Translations under genes and position numbers: made by a program
Origin: Granulosicoccaceae bacterium
GTDB lineage: Bacteria; Pseudomonadota; Gammaproteobacteria; DAOVJZ01
Assembly: GCA_030632035.1 (NCBI GenBank)
Contig: DAOVJZ010000049.1
Coordinates: 1 to 9,200, forward strand
DNA: 9,200 nt
Direction: 5' to 3'
Notes under the pieces: generated by a model
The model's database searches: none
The model's input: the letters and a program-made list of their open reading frames with translations, nothing else
Told to the model about the DNA's origin: nothing
Part shown: piece after piece, positions 1-5,437 of the stretch
Layout of the letters: each line of letters begins with the position of its first letter
Numbering within the stretch: position 1 is the first letter of the stretch

Positions 1-139
1 CACGACGCAACCGCTTGTCATCCAGATCAAACCCCAACGGCTCTATCAAATGCAACGACATGCCGGTATTGGCACACAAACGTATAATATTTCCCGTATT
101 GGGCGGGATTTCCGGTTCAAATAATACGATATGGAACAT
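1..139 (-). CDS. trmL: tRNA (cytidine/uridine-34-2'-O)-methyltransferase TrmL, N-terminal part (runs off the left edge)
   Basis: The minus strand opens with an ATG at 139-137 and stays open to the window edge, giving 46 codons of a family usually about 155 residues long. The visible N-terminus begins MFHIVLFEPEIPPNTGN and continues IIRLCANTG, then LIEPLGF and DDKRLRR. This is the near-invariant start of TrmL, a small SPOUT-class methyltransferase. TrmL uses S-adenosylmethionine to 2'-O-methylate the wobble nucleotide of certain leucine tRNAs in the cytoplasm. The PPNTGN-IxR segment is conserved in SPOUT enzymes. A weak GGAAA Shine-Dalgarno lies about 7 nt upstream of the start. The gene is divergent from pyrD, with only 85 bp between the two start codons. 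No convincing promoter for it was found. The catalytic C-terminal knot is outside the window, so intactness cannot be judged. Confidence 0.93.
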   Translation of the reverse strand, partial: MFHIVLFEPEIPPNTGNIIRLCANTGMSLHLIEPLGFDLDDKRLRR

Positions 140-167
140 ATAGGTTTCCGGTATTTTTCAGTTCTTG

Positions 168-196
168 CTGACAGCTAAATCAAAAAAGACAATAAT
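168..196 (+). promoter_or_regulatory. Predicted sigma70 promoter of pyrD
   Basis: CTGACA (168-173) and AATAAT (191-196) are separated by exactly 17 bp and match the sigma70 consensus at 10 of 12 positions. Transcription would start near 203. That is downstream of the TTG at 165 that opens the longest frame, which favours the later pyrD start at 225. This is a prediction from sequence alone. Confidence 0.5.
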
Positions 197-212
197 ACAG
201 TTAACCGGAAAC

Positions 213-227
213 AGGAACACTTGTTTG
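213..227 (+). promoter_or_regulatory. Ribosome-binding site and TTG start that decide the pyrD start
   Basis: AGGA at 213-216 lies 8 nt before TTG 225-227, an ordinary Shine-Dalgarno spacing. The TTG at 165 has no such element and precedes the predicted transcription start. There is no in-frame ATG near the conserved N-terminus of the protein, so a TTG start is the most economical reading. Confidence 0.5.
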
Positions 228-1169
228 ACTTCAAATAACAACAATTCTCTTGCTATCAAATTTTGTGGACTTGAGCTCTCAAACCCGCTGGTTTTGCTAT
301 CCGGCTGTGTTGGTTTTGGTGAAGAATACACACGCATAGAAGGATTTTCCAACCGTGATGTGGGTGCCATATGCCTGAAAGGTACCACGCTTGAAGCCCG
401 AACGGGGAATCAGCCACACCGGGTATATGAAACGCCGATGGGAATGCTGAATTCCATCGGCCTGCAAAATCCAGGGGCAAAACAGGTTATTAATAATATT
501 CTCCCGACACTCGATTTCTCAGAAACCCGTTTTATTGCCAATGTCTCCGGCTCCACAATTGAAGAATATACTGAAGTTACACGATTATTTGATGACTCAC
601 CCATTGATGCCATCGAGATCAATATTTCCTGTCCGAACGTAAAAGAAGGCGGTGTTGTCTTCGGGAATGATCCCGATATGTCGGCACGCGTGGTTGCTGC
701 CTGTCGCTCGGTAACCAGGAAACCGCTTATTGCCAAGCTTTCACCTAACCAGACCAGCATTGCGGATAATGCACAAAAATGTATTGATGCTGGTGCTGAT
801 GCATTTGCCGTTATCAATACACTCATGGGTATGGCAATTGATATTGAAAAACGCCAACCGGTATTGGGAAATAATCAGGGCGGGCTTTCCGGTCCTGCCA
901 TTAAACCAGTTGCACTGCTCAAGGTGCATCAGGTTTATCAAGTCTGCAAACAACACAATATTCCAATTATTGGCCAGGGCGGCATCACTAATGCTCAAGA
1001 TATACTGGAATTCATGATTGCGGGTGCCTCTGCAGTTGGCATTGGAACGGCTCTTTTCTATGACCCTCTTGTTTGTCAGAAAATTAATCAGGATTTGCAG
1101 GATTATCTGCAAAAACACGATATTGGCAATATTTCAGAATTAACCGGCACCCTGCAGCCATTTAGCTGA
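225..1169 (+). CDS. pyrD: Dihydroorotate dehydrogenase, class 1B catalytic subunit (PyrD/PyrDB)
   Basis: This is a cytoplasmic FMN TIM-barrel enzyme that oxidises dihydroorotate to orotate in pyrimidine synthesis. With the TTG at 225 it is 314 residues, close to the family's usual length; the frame stays open back to 165 (334 residues). Visible motifs (314-residue numbering) are the N-terminal FCGLELSNP segment (about 13-21), LKGTT (about 51-55), NSIGLQNPG (about 76-84), INISCPNVKEGG (about 132-143) with the class 1 active-site cysteine near 136, AKLSPN, VINTLMGM, the diagnostic class 1B GGLSGPAIKPVAL (about 219-231), IGQGGI and VGIGTALFYDP. Class 1B enzymes normally work with PyrK, a [2Fe-2S]/FAD subunit that passes electrons to NAD. 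No pyrK is in the window, so it must lie elsewhere or another electron acceptor is used. The gene appears to have its own promoter and no clear terminator. Family assignment is secure; the exact start is inferred. Confidence 0.92.
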   Translation: MTSNNNNSLAIKFCGLELSNPLVLLSGCVGFGEEYTRIEGFSNRDVGAICLKGTTLEARTGNQPHRVYETPMGMLNSIGLQNPGAKQVINNILPTLDFSETRFIANVSGSTIEEYTEVTRLFDDSPIDAIEINISCPNVKEGGVVFGNDPDMSARVVAACRSVTRKPLIAKLSPNQTSIADNAQKCIDAGADAFAVINTLMGMAIDIEKRQPVLGNNQGGLSGPAIKPVALLKVHQVYQVCKQHNIPIIGQGGITNAQDILEFMIAGASAVGIGTALFYDPLVCQKINQDLQDYLQKHDIGNISELTGTLQPFS

Positions 1170-1184
1170 CCCAAACACCCCAAT

Positions 1185-1214
1185 TTGATAGATATCTCAC
1201 TGATTTACACTAAT
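1185..1214 (+). promoter_or_regulatory. Possible promoter of the pilus operon
   Basis: In the 135-bp gap between pyrD and mshE, TTGATA (1185-1190, 5 of 6 consensus) is followed after 18 bp by ACTAAT (1209-1214, 4 of 6). TAATAT at 1211-1216 is another possible -10. A small inverted repeat, GTCCGA (1230-1235) with TCGGAC (1248-1253), follows inside the presumed leader. It is too weak, and too poorly followed by T residues, to call a terminator. The operon may also receive read-through from pyrD. Confidence 0.3.
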
Positions 1215-1304
1215 ATTTTATCCATAGCCGTCCGATAAACACCATATTCGGACTCCTTATATATTGTCCTGTCTTTTCAACACTACAGGGAACTCTGGCA
1301 AAAC

Positions 1305-3083
1305 ATGGCTGTAAGAAAAAAAATCCGTATTGGCGATTTGCTGGTCGAACACAAGATCATATCTGAACAGCAGCTCATGGCTGCACTGGGTGATCAAAAA
1401 AAGACTGGTCGCAAACTCGGACAGGTATTGATTGAAAACAACTATGTTGAGGAAACCAAATTCCTGGATTTTCTTTCGCGTCAGTTACAAATCCCCTACA
1501 TTGATCTGAAACACTTCAAATTTGATAAGCAGACTATTCAAACCATCCCGGAAACACTAGCACGACGTTTTCGTGCATTGGTATTAAACAACAAAGGCGA
1601 TGACATCCTGATCGGGATGTCTGATCCAACAGATATCTTTGCCTATGATGATTTGGCCAAACGCCTTAAAAAACCCTTACGTCTTGCCATTGTTCGTGAG
1701 ACTGATTTGCTACAAACCATTGATAATGTCTATCGTAAAACAGATGAAATTTCATCCCTTGCTGAAGAACTGAGTGAAGAACTTTCTGAAAATGACTTTG
1801 ATTTAGCCCAGCTTGCCCAGACAGAAAATATCACCGATGCACCTATTGTGCGTCTGCTACAATCCTTGTTTGAGGATGCCGTACAGGTTCATGCATCAGA
1901 TATTCATATTGAACCAGATGAAACTGTTTTACGTATTAGACAACGTGTTGATGGTGTCCTGCAAGAACAGGTCATGAAAGAAAAACACATTACCAATGCA
2001 TTGGTGTCACGTTTAAAGCTGATGTCCGGATTGGACATTTCTGAAAAACGATTACCACAAGATGGCCGTTTTAATATTCGTGTCAAGAATAAAAGTATTG
2101 ATGTCCGTGTCTCTACCATGCCGGTTCAATATGGTGAATCAGTTGTAATGCGTTTACTTGATCAATCAGGCGATACGCTAAATCTCAAATACCTTGGTAT
2201 GCCAGCTGATCTGTTAAAACGATTTCATACTTTCATTCACCGGCCACATGGTATGGTTCTGGTGACCGGGCCAACAGGTAGCGGTAAAACCACAACACTG
2301 TACGCAATATTAAGTGAGCTTAATAACCCTGAAACAAAAATTATCACTGTTGAAGATCCGGTTGAGTACCGCTTGCCGCGTATCAATCAGGTACAGGTAA
2401 ATTCACGTATTGGCTTATCCTTTGCCAATGTCTTGCGTTCTGCGCTACGACAAGACCCTGATGTCGTGCTCATTGGTGAAATGCGTGATCAGGAAACTGC
2501 TAAAATCGGTTTACGTGCGGCCATGACCGGACACTTTGTACTCTCTACATTACATACCAATGATGCGGTGAGTACCGCTAACCGTCTTATTGATATGGGC
2601 GCTGAAGGGTATCTGGTGGCGGCGGCATTACAGGCCGTATTGGCTCAACGCCTGGTCAGAAAAATATGCACCAGTTGTACAGAAGCCTATGCCCCTAACC
2701 CGAATGAAACAGCCTGGCTGCGCGCATTCAATGCAGACAACCTTGTAAACTCAGAATTCAAGCATGGAATAGGCTGTCCACACTGCAACAATACGGGTTA
2801 TCACGGGCGAATTGGCATCTATGAATTACTGGAAATTGACGAAATGCTAGCCGACGCACTTAGACGCAATGATACCGGTGATTTTTCACGTTATGCTGAA
2901 CAGCAAGCAGGCTTTAAAACACTGGCTCAAAATGCACTGGAATATGCTGTACAAGGTATCACAACCCTTGAAGAGGTCATACGCATTGCCGGTGAGCTGG
3001 AAAATGTTACTGACACTGAAGAAATACAGATAGCAGAAGAAAAACCTGCTGACAATGATCCACAAGCACCCATAAGACACTAA
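1305..3083 (+). CDS. mshE: MSHA pilus assembly ATPase MshE (GspE/PilB family) with c-di-GMP-binding MshEN domain
   Basis: A 592-residue cytoplasmic hexameric ATPase expected to drive pilin polymerisation. Residues about 7-60 form an MshEN module: two successive motifs, RIGDLLVEHKIISEQQ... (8-31) and KLGQVLIENNYVEE... (38-60). They keep the spaced Leu/Gly/Gln pattern that binds cyclic di-GMP in MshE proteins. The ATPase core follows: HASDIHIEP (196-204), Walker A GPTGSGKTT (322-330), Asp box TVEDPVEY (348-355), Walker B-type VVLIGEMRD (387-395) and His box GHFVLSTLHTND (409-420). A tetracysteine zinc site follows (CxxC at 455/458 and 491/494). All catalytic motifs are intact. The start is supported by the MshEN domain beginning immediately after it. 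The Shine-Dalgarno is poor: AGGGAA at 1287-1292 is about 12 nt from the ATG. PilB or GspE are alternatives, but the mshG-mshF-pilin context favours MshE. Confidence 0.93.
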   Translation: MAVRKKIRIGDLLVEHKIISEQQLMAALGDQKKTGRKLGQVLIENNYVEETKFLDFLSRQLQIPYIDLKHFKFDKQTIQTIPETLARRFRALVLNNKGDDILIGMSDPTDIFAYDDLAKRLKKPLRLAIVRETDLLQTIDNVYRKTDEISSLAEELSEELSENDFDLAQLAQTENITDAPIVRLLQSLFEDAVQVHASDIHIEPDETVLRIRQRVDGVLQEQVMKEKHITNALVSRLKLMSGLDISEKRLPQDGRFNIRVKNKSIDVRVSTMPVQYGESVVMRLLDQSGDTLNLKYLGMPADLLKRFHTFIHRPHGMVLVTGPTGSGKTTTLYAILSELNNPETKIITVEDPVEYRLPRINQVQVNSRIGLSFANVLRSALRQDPDVVLIGEMRDQETAKIGLRAAMTGHFVLSTLHTNDAVSTANRLIDMGAEGYLVAAALQAVLAQRLVRKICTSCTEAYAPNPNETAWLRAFNADNLVNSEFKHGIGCPHCNNTGYHGRIGIYELLEIDEMLADALRRNDTGDFSRYAEQQAGFKTLAQNALEYAVQGITTLEEVIRIAGELENVTDTEEIQIAEEKPADNDPQAPIRH

Positions 3084-3085
3084 TT

Positions 3086-4309
3086 ATGCCTCTATTCCAT
3101 TATAAAGGTCGAGCTCACCGTGGTGATTCCATCGAAGGCGTTATTGAGGCATCAACAGCTGATGATGTTGCCGATCAACTATTTAGTAGTGGTATCACCC
3201 CTATCGATATTACTGAAAAAATTGAACAAGTTGATGTGCTGGCTGAACTAAAAGACAGGCTGGTACGCAAACCCGGTCTTCCCGATCTGATTTTATTTAG
3301 TCGCCAAATGTACACCCTGACTCGGGCAGGTGTGCCGTTATCACGCGCAATTACCGGGTTGGCTAAATCAAATGATAATCCAATTATAGCAAAGACATTG
3401 ATGGATATTGTTGTGGCACTGGAATCTGGTCGTACATTATCAAATGCACTTAACCAACATCCAAAACTATTTTCACATCTTTTTGTCAACATGGTGCAAG
3501 TAGGTGAAAATACCGGTCGACTGGAGGAATCTTTTTTACAGCTTTCCAATTATCTCGAACTGGAAAAAGATACCCGCGACCGTATTAAAACCGCTCTACG
3601 TTATCCTGCATTTGTGATCATTGCTATTACTGCTGCGATGTTTATTATCAACATGTTTGTTATCCCGGCATTTGCAAAAGTGTTTAACAGTTTTAATGCT
3701 GAACTTCCCTGGGCAACAAAACTGTTGATGGGCACCTCTCAATTTACCATATCCTACTGGCCATATATACTGGCTGTTCTGATTGCAACTATTTTTGGCA
3801 TCAGAAACTATGTAAAAACAGACAATGGTAAATACCAGTGGGATAAATATAAATTAAAAATACCTGCAACTGGTCCAATCATAAAAAAAGCAACCCTTGG
3901 CCGATTTGCTCGTGCATTTGCAATTTCAACTAAAGCAGGGGTACCTGTTGTACAGGGTCTCACTGTGGTATCACGTGCCGTTGATAATTCTTATGTTGAA
4001 GAAAATATCCAGCAAATCAGAAACGGTATTGAACGTGGCGAAACACTCACGCGCACTGCCACTTCAACCGGCATGTTTACTCCTCTGGTTTTACAAATGC
4101 TTGCTGTGGGAGAAGAAACCGGTGCCATTGATGAACTCATGGATGAAGTGGCTGATTTCTATGAGCGTGAAGTCGAGCTGGAGCTAAAAAATCTAAGTTC
4201 TGCTATTGAACCCATTTTGATTGTCGCCATTGGTGTTATGGTCTTTATTCTAGCGCTAGGCGTATTCCTGCCCATGTGGGATCTGGCCGCTGCCGCCCGC
4301 GGTGGATAA
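3086..4309 (+). CDS. mshG: MSHA pilus inner-membrane platform protein MshG (GspF/PilC family)
   Basis: A 407-residue polytopic inner-membrane protein that should couple the MshE ATPase to pilin insertion into the growing fibre. It starts with a cytoplasmic region (FHYKGRAHRGDSIEG) and has two T2SSF domains, at about 68-190 and 270-395. Each carries the family's repeated GE-TG signature: VQVGENTGRLEESF (137-150) and LAVGEETGAIDELM (339-352). Hydrophobic helices lie at about 174-196, 222-239 and 374-396. The C-terminal LPMWDLAAAAR resembles the usual MshG ending. The gene begins only 2 bp after the mshE stop and has no evident Shine-Dalgarno, so its translation is probably coupled to mshE. Length and domain order are normal and nothing looks damaged. 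Confidence 0.92.
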   Translation: MPLFHYKGRAHRGDSIEGVIEASTADDVADQLFSSGITPIDITEKIEQVDVLAELKDRLVRKPGLPDLILFSRQMYTLTRAGVPLSRAITGLAKSNDNPIIAKTLMDIVVALESGRTLSNALNQHPKLFSHLFVNMVQVGENTGRLEESFLQLSNYLELEKDTRDRIKTALRYPAFVIIAITAAMFIINMFVIPAFAKVFNSFNAELPWATKLLMGTSQFTISYWPYILAVLIATIFGIRNYVKTDNGKYQWDKYKLKIPATGPIIKKATLGRFARAFAISTKAGVPVVQGLTVVSRAVDNSYVEENIQQIRNGIERGETLTRTATSTGMFTPLVLQMLAVGEETGAIDELMDEVADFYEREVELELKNLSSAIEPILIVAIGVMVFILALGVFLPMWDLAAAARGG

Positions 4310-4324
4310 TCAAATATAGAACTC

Positions 4325-4861
4325 ATGCCAACCATTTCACGTGATTCAAATATAGAGCCCACCATTATCGTTGTCGTTGTTGTATGCCTGATTATTTTTG
4401 CCCTTATCAAATTATTGCCCCTCACGGCACAAGCTGAACAAGCCTATTTTGAAAACACACTGGCCCAATTAAATCAGATCATCAACTTCACAACCGCCAA
4501 TCAAATCATGCGGGGTCACATGAGTAATATTGAGAAACTGGACAATGGTAATCCATTCAGCCTGATCAAGGACAAAGACCTACCGGGAAATTACATCGGT
4601 GAAATCGACAATCCGATACTGGAAAATATCAAGGGATACCAGTGGTATTTTAACAAGACTGACCATACCCTTGTGTACCATGTTGGAAATAAGAAATATT
4701 TTTTATCCTCAAAGTCAGGATCTTCCCAAATAAAGTTCAAGTTAAATCTCAAGTTTGCCGATAAAAATGAAAATGGCATATTTAATAAAGGAATAGATGA
4801 AATTAAGGGATTATTACTGGTGCCACAAAATGATTATATCTGGCTGGAAAAACCGGCCTAA
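4325..4861 (+). CDS. mshF: MshF-like bitopic MSHA biogenesis protein
   Basis: A 178-residue protein with a short N-terminal tail, one strongly hydrophobic helix at about 12-33 (IIVVVVVCLIIFALIKLL) and a soluble, probably periplasmic, domain. There is no prepilin peptidase motif (no G|FTLxE), so it is not a pilin. The region after the helix, AEQAYFENTLAQLNQIINF..., then NPFSLI, LPGNYIGE and GYQWYFNKTDHTLVYHV, follows the pattern of the small protein usually encoded straight after mshG in MSHA loci. It begins 15 bp after mshG and lies directly before the major pilin, which is the place of mshF. The molecular role of MshF is poorly defined; assignment rests on topology, these motifs and position. 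Confidence 0.75.
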   Translation: MPTISRDSNIEPTIIVVVVVCLIIFALIKLLPLTAQAEQAYFENTLAQLNQIINFTTANQIMRGHMSNIEKLDNGNPFSLIKDKDLPGNYIGEIDNPILENIKGYQWYFNKTDHTLVYHVGNKKYFLSSKSGSSQIKFKLNLKFADKNENGIFNKGIDEIKGLLLVPQNDYIWLEKPA

Positions 4862-4882
4862 AACTTGAAATATTTAACTGTA

Positions 4883-4910
4883 ACCCATTGTTTTTAATAA
4901 GGATATGGGT
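4883..4910 (+). other. Inverted repeat just upstream of the major pilin ribosome-binding site
   Basis: ACCCAT (4883-4888) and ATGGGT (4905-4910) are perfect 6-bp complements around a 16-nt AT-rich loop. They end 4 nt before the pilin Shine-Dalgarno. There is no T-tract, so it is not a terminator. In mRNA it could be a weak 5' hairpin that affects processing or stability, or in DNA an operator. Six base pairs in AT-rich sequence may also be chance. Confidence 0.25.
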
Positions 4911-4914
4911 AAAT

Positions 4915-4930
4915 AAGGAGAAGGGCTATG
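4915..4930 (+). promoter_or_regulatory. Strong Shine-Dalgarno of the major pilin gene
   Basis: AAGGAGA at 4915-4921 is an almost full anti-Shine-Dalgarno match. Its GGAG ends 7 nt before the ATG at 4928, near-optimal spacing. It is clearly the best ribosome-binding site in the cluster, where most other genes have weak ones or none, and fits the need for a great excess of major pilin. Confidence 0.8.
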
Positions 4931-5362
4931 AAAAAAAATCAACAAGGCTTTACATTAATCGAACTCATCATTGTGATTGTTATTTTAGGCTTACTGGCGG
5001 CAACCGCCCTACCGCGTTTTTCGAATCTTACCGGTGAAGCCAGAACAGCCGCCCTTGCCGGCGTTACTGGAGGATTTCGTTCTGCACTCATGATTACACA
5101 TGCCCAATGGCTTGCCACGGGTGAATCAAGCCCTATTACCATGCAGGATGGCACTCAAGTAGCAATGAATGTTAGCGGATGGCCTGATGAGAGTAATCCT
5201 ACGGATACATACAACGCTATTATGAGCCAAAGCTTTACAGAACTTGGTAGTGACTGGACACTGGATACTGTAGGTGGCTACCGCTATCTTCTAGGTGGTA
5301 CAGGTGGTGGCAACTTTGTATATGACGTTAATGATGGTAGTGTTACCTGTACTGGTTGCTGA
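4928..5362 (+). CDS. mshA: MSHA-type major pilin (type IV prepilin) MshA
   Basis: A 144-residue type IV prepilin. A short basic leader, MKKNQQG, is followed by FTLIELIIVIVILGLLAATALPRF. The prepilin peptidase should cut after Gly7, leaving Phe+1 and the essential Glu+5 (residue 12). The hydrophobic helix packs in the fibre core. The ALPRFSNL and AALAGVTGGFRSAL segments after it are typical of MshA-like pilins. The globular part is short, with Ser/Thr/Gly-rich stretches (for example TGESSPIT, 64-71). Its only two cysteines are in the terminal CTGC (141 and 144), an unusually tight pair for a pilin C-terminal disulfide. A very strong Shine-Dalgarno precedes the gene and an intrinsic terminator follows, both fitting abundant expression. 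MshB is an alternative name for a pilin here, but this is the only full pilin between mshF and mshC. Confidence 0.88.
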   Translation: MKKNQQGFTLIELIIVIVILGLLAATALPRFSNLTGEARTAALAGVTGGFRSALMITHAQWLATGESSPITMQDGTQVAMNVSGWPDESNPTDTYNAIMSQSFTELGSDWTLDTVGGYRYLLGGTGGGNFVYDVNDGSVTCTGC

Positions 5363-5385
5363 TTATAATAAAGCATATAAACTTT

Positions 5386-5415
5386 AAAGGGGTGTCAGGT
5401 GACACCCCTTTTTTT
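5386..5415 (+). terminator. Rho-independent terminator after mshA
   Basis: AAAGGGGTGTC (5386-5396), loop AGGT (5397-5400) and GACACCCCTTT (5401-5411) form a perfect 11-bp, GC-rich stem, followed by a T run through 5415. This is a classic intrinsic terminator in the plus direction only; the opposite strand lacks a T-tract after the stem. It lies 23 bp after the pilin stop and 19 bp before the next gene, inside the operon. It probably limits read-through so that the pilin message greatly exceeds the downstream messages. Confidence 0.92.
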
Positions 5416-5420
5416 ATGAT

Positions 5421-5437
5421 TTTTTTTTGGAGCCATG
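5421..5437 (+). promoter_or_regulatory. Oligo-T tract and atypically close Shine-Dalgarno before the ligase-like gene
   Basis: Eight T residues (5421-5428) run into GGAG (5429-5432), which leaves only 2 nt before the ATG at 5435, instead of the usual 5-9. An in-frame TGA at 5417-5419 bars an upstream start. The next possible start downstream (TTG 5474) would delete half of the first membrane helix. The site may therefore give low translation. The U-rich stretch could help recruit the ribosome through protein S1, which is inference. Confidence 0.45.

Noticed and set aside
410..1118. Minus-strand open frames of 138 and 125 codons within pyrD
   Set aside because: They lie antisense to a clearly conserved enzyme, have no recognisable motifs and lack ribosome-binding sites; they are shadows of pyrD.
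1230..1253. GTCCGA/TCGGAC inverted repeat as a pyrD terminator
   Set aside because: The stem is only 6 bp with a 12-nt loop and no T-tract follows, and it lies over 60 bp after the pyrD stop.
1305..3083. GspE of a type II secretion system as the identity of the ATPase
   Set aside because: The neighbours are MshG, MshF and MshA/C/D/O-type proteins rather than gspF-gspG-gspH-gspI, and the tandem MshEN motif at the N-terminus fits MshE better.
4800..4927. A sigma54 or sigma70 promoter directly before the major pilin
   Set aside because: I looked for the GG-N10-GC core and for -35/-10 pairs. TTGAAA at 4865 has no matching -10 at 16-18 bp, and no sigma54 core fits. A promoter may exist but I cannot support one.
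5364..5369. A perfect TATAAT between the pilin stop and the terminator
   Set aside because: There is no acceptable -35 at 16-18 bp upstream and no properly spaced extended -10 TG. A transcript from it would start at the terminator and stop within about 40 nt. It is probably chance in AT-rich sequence.
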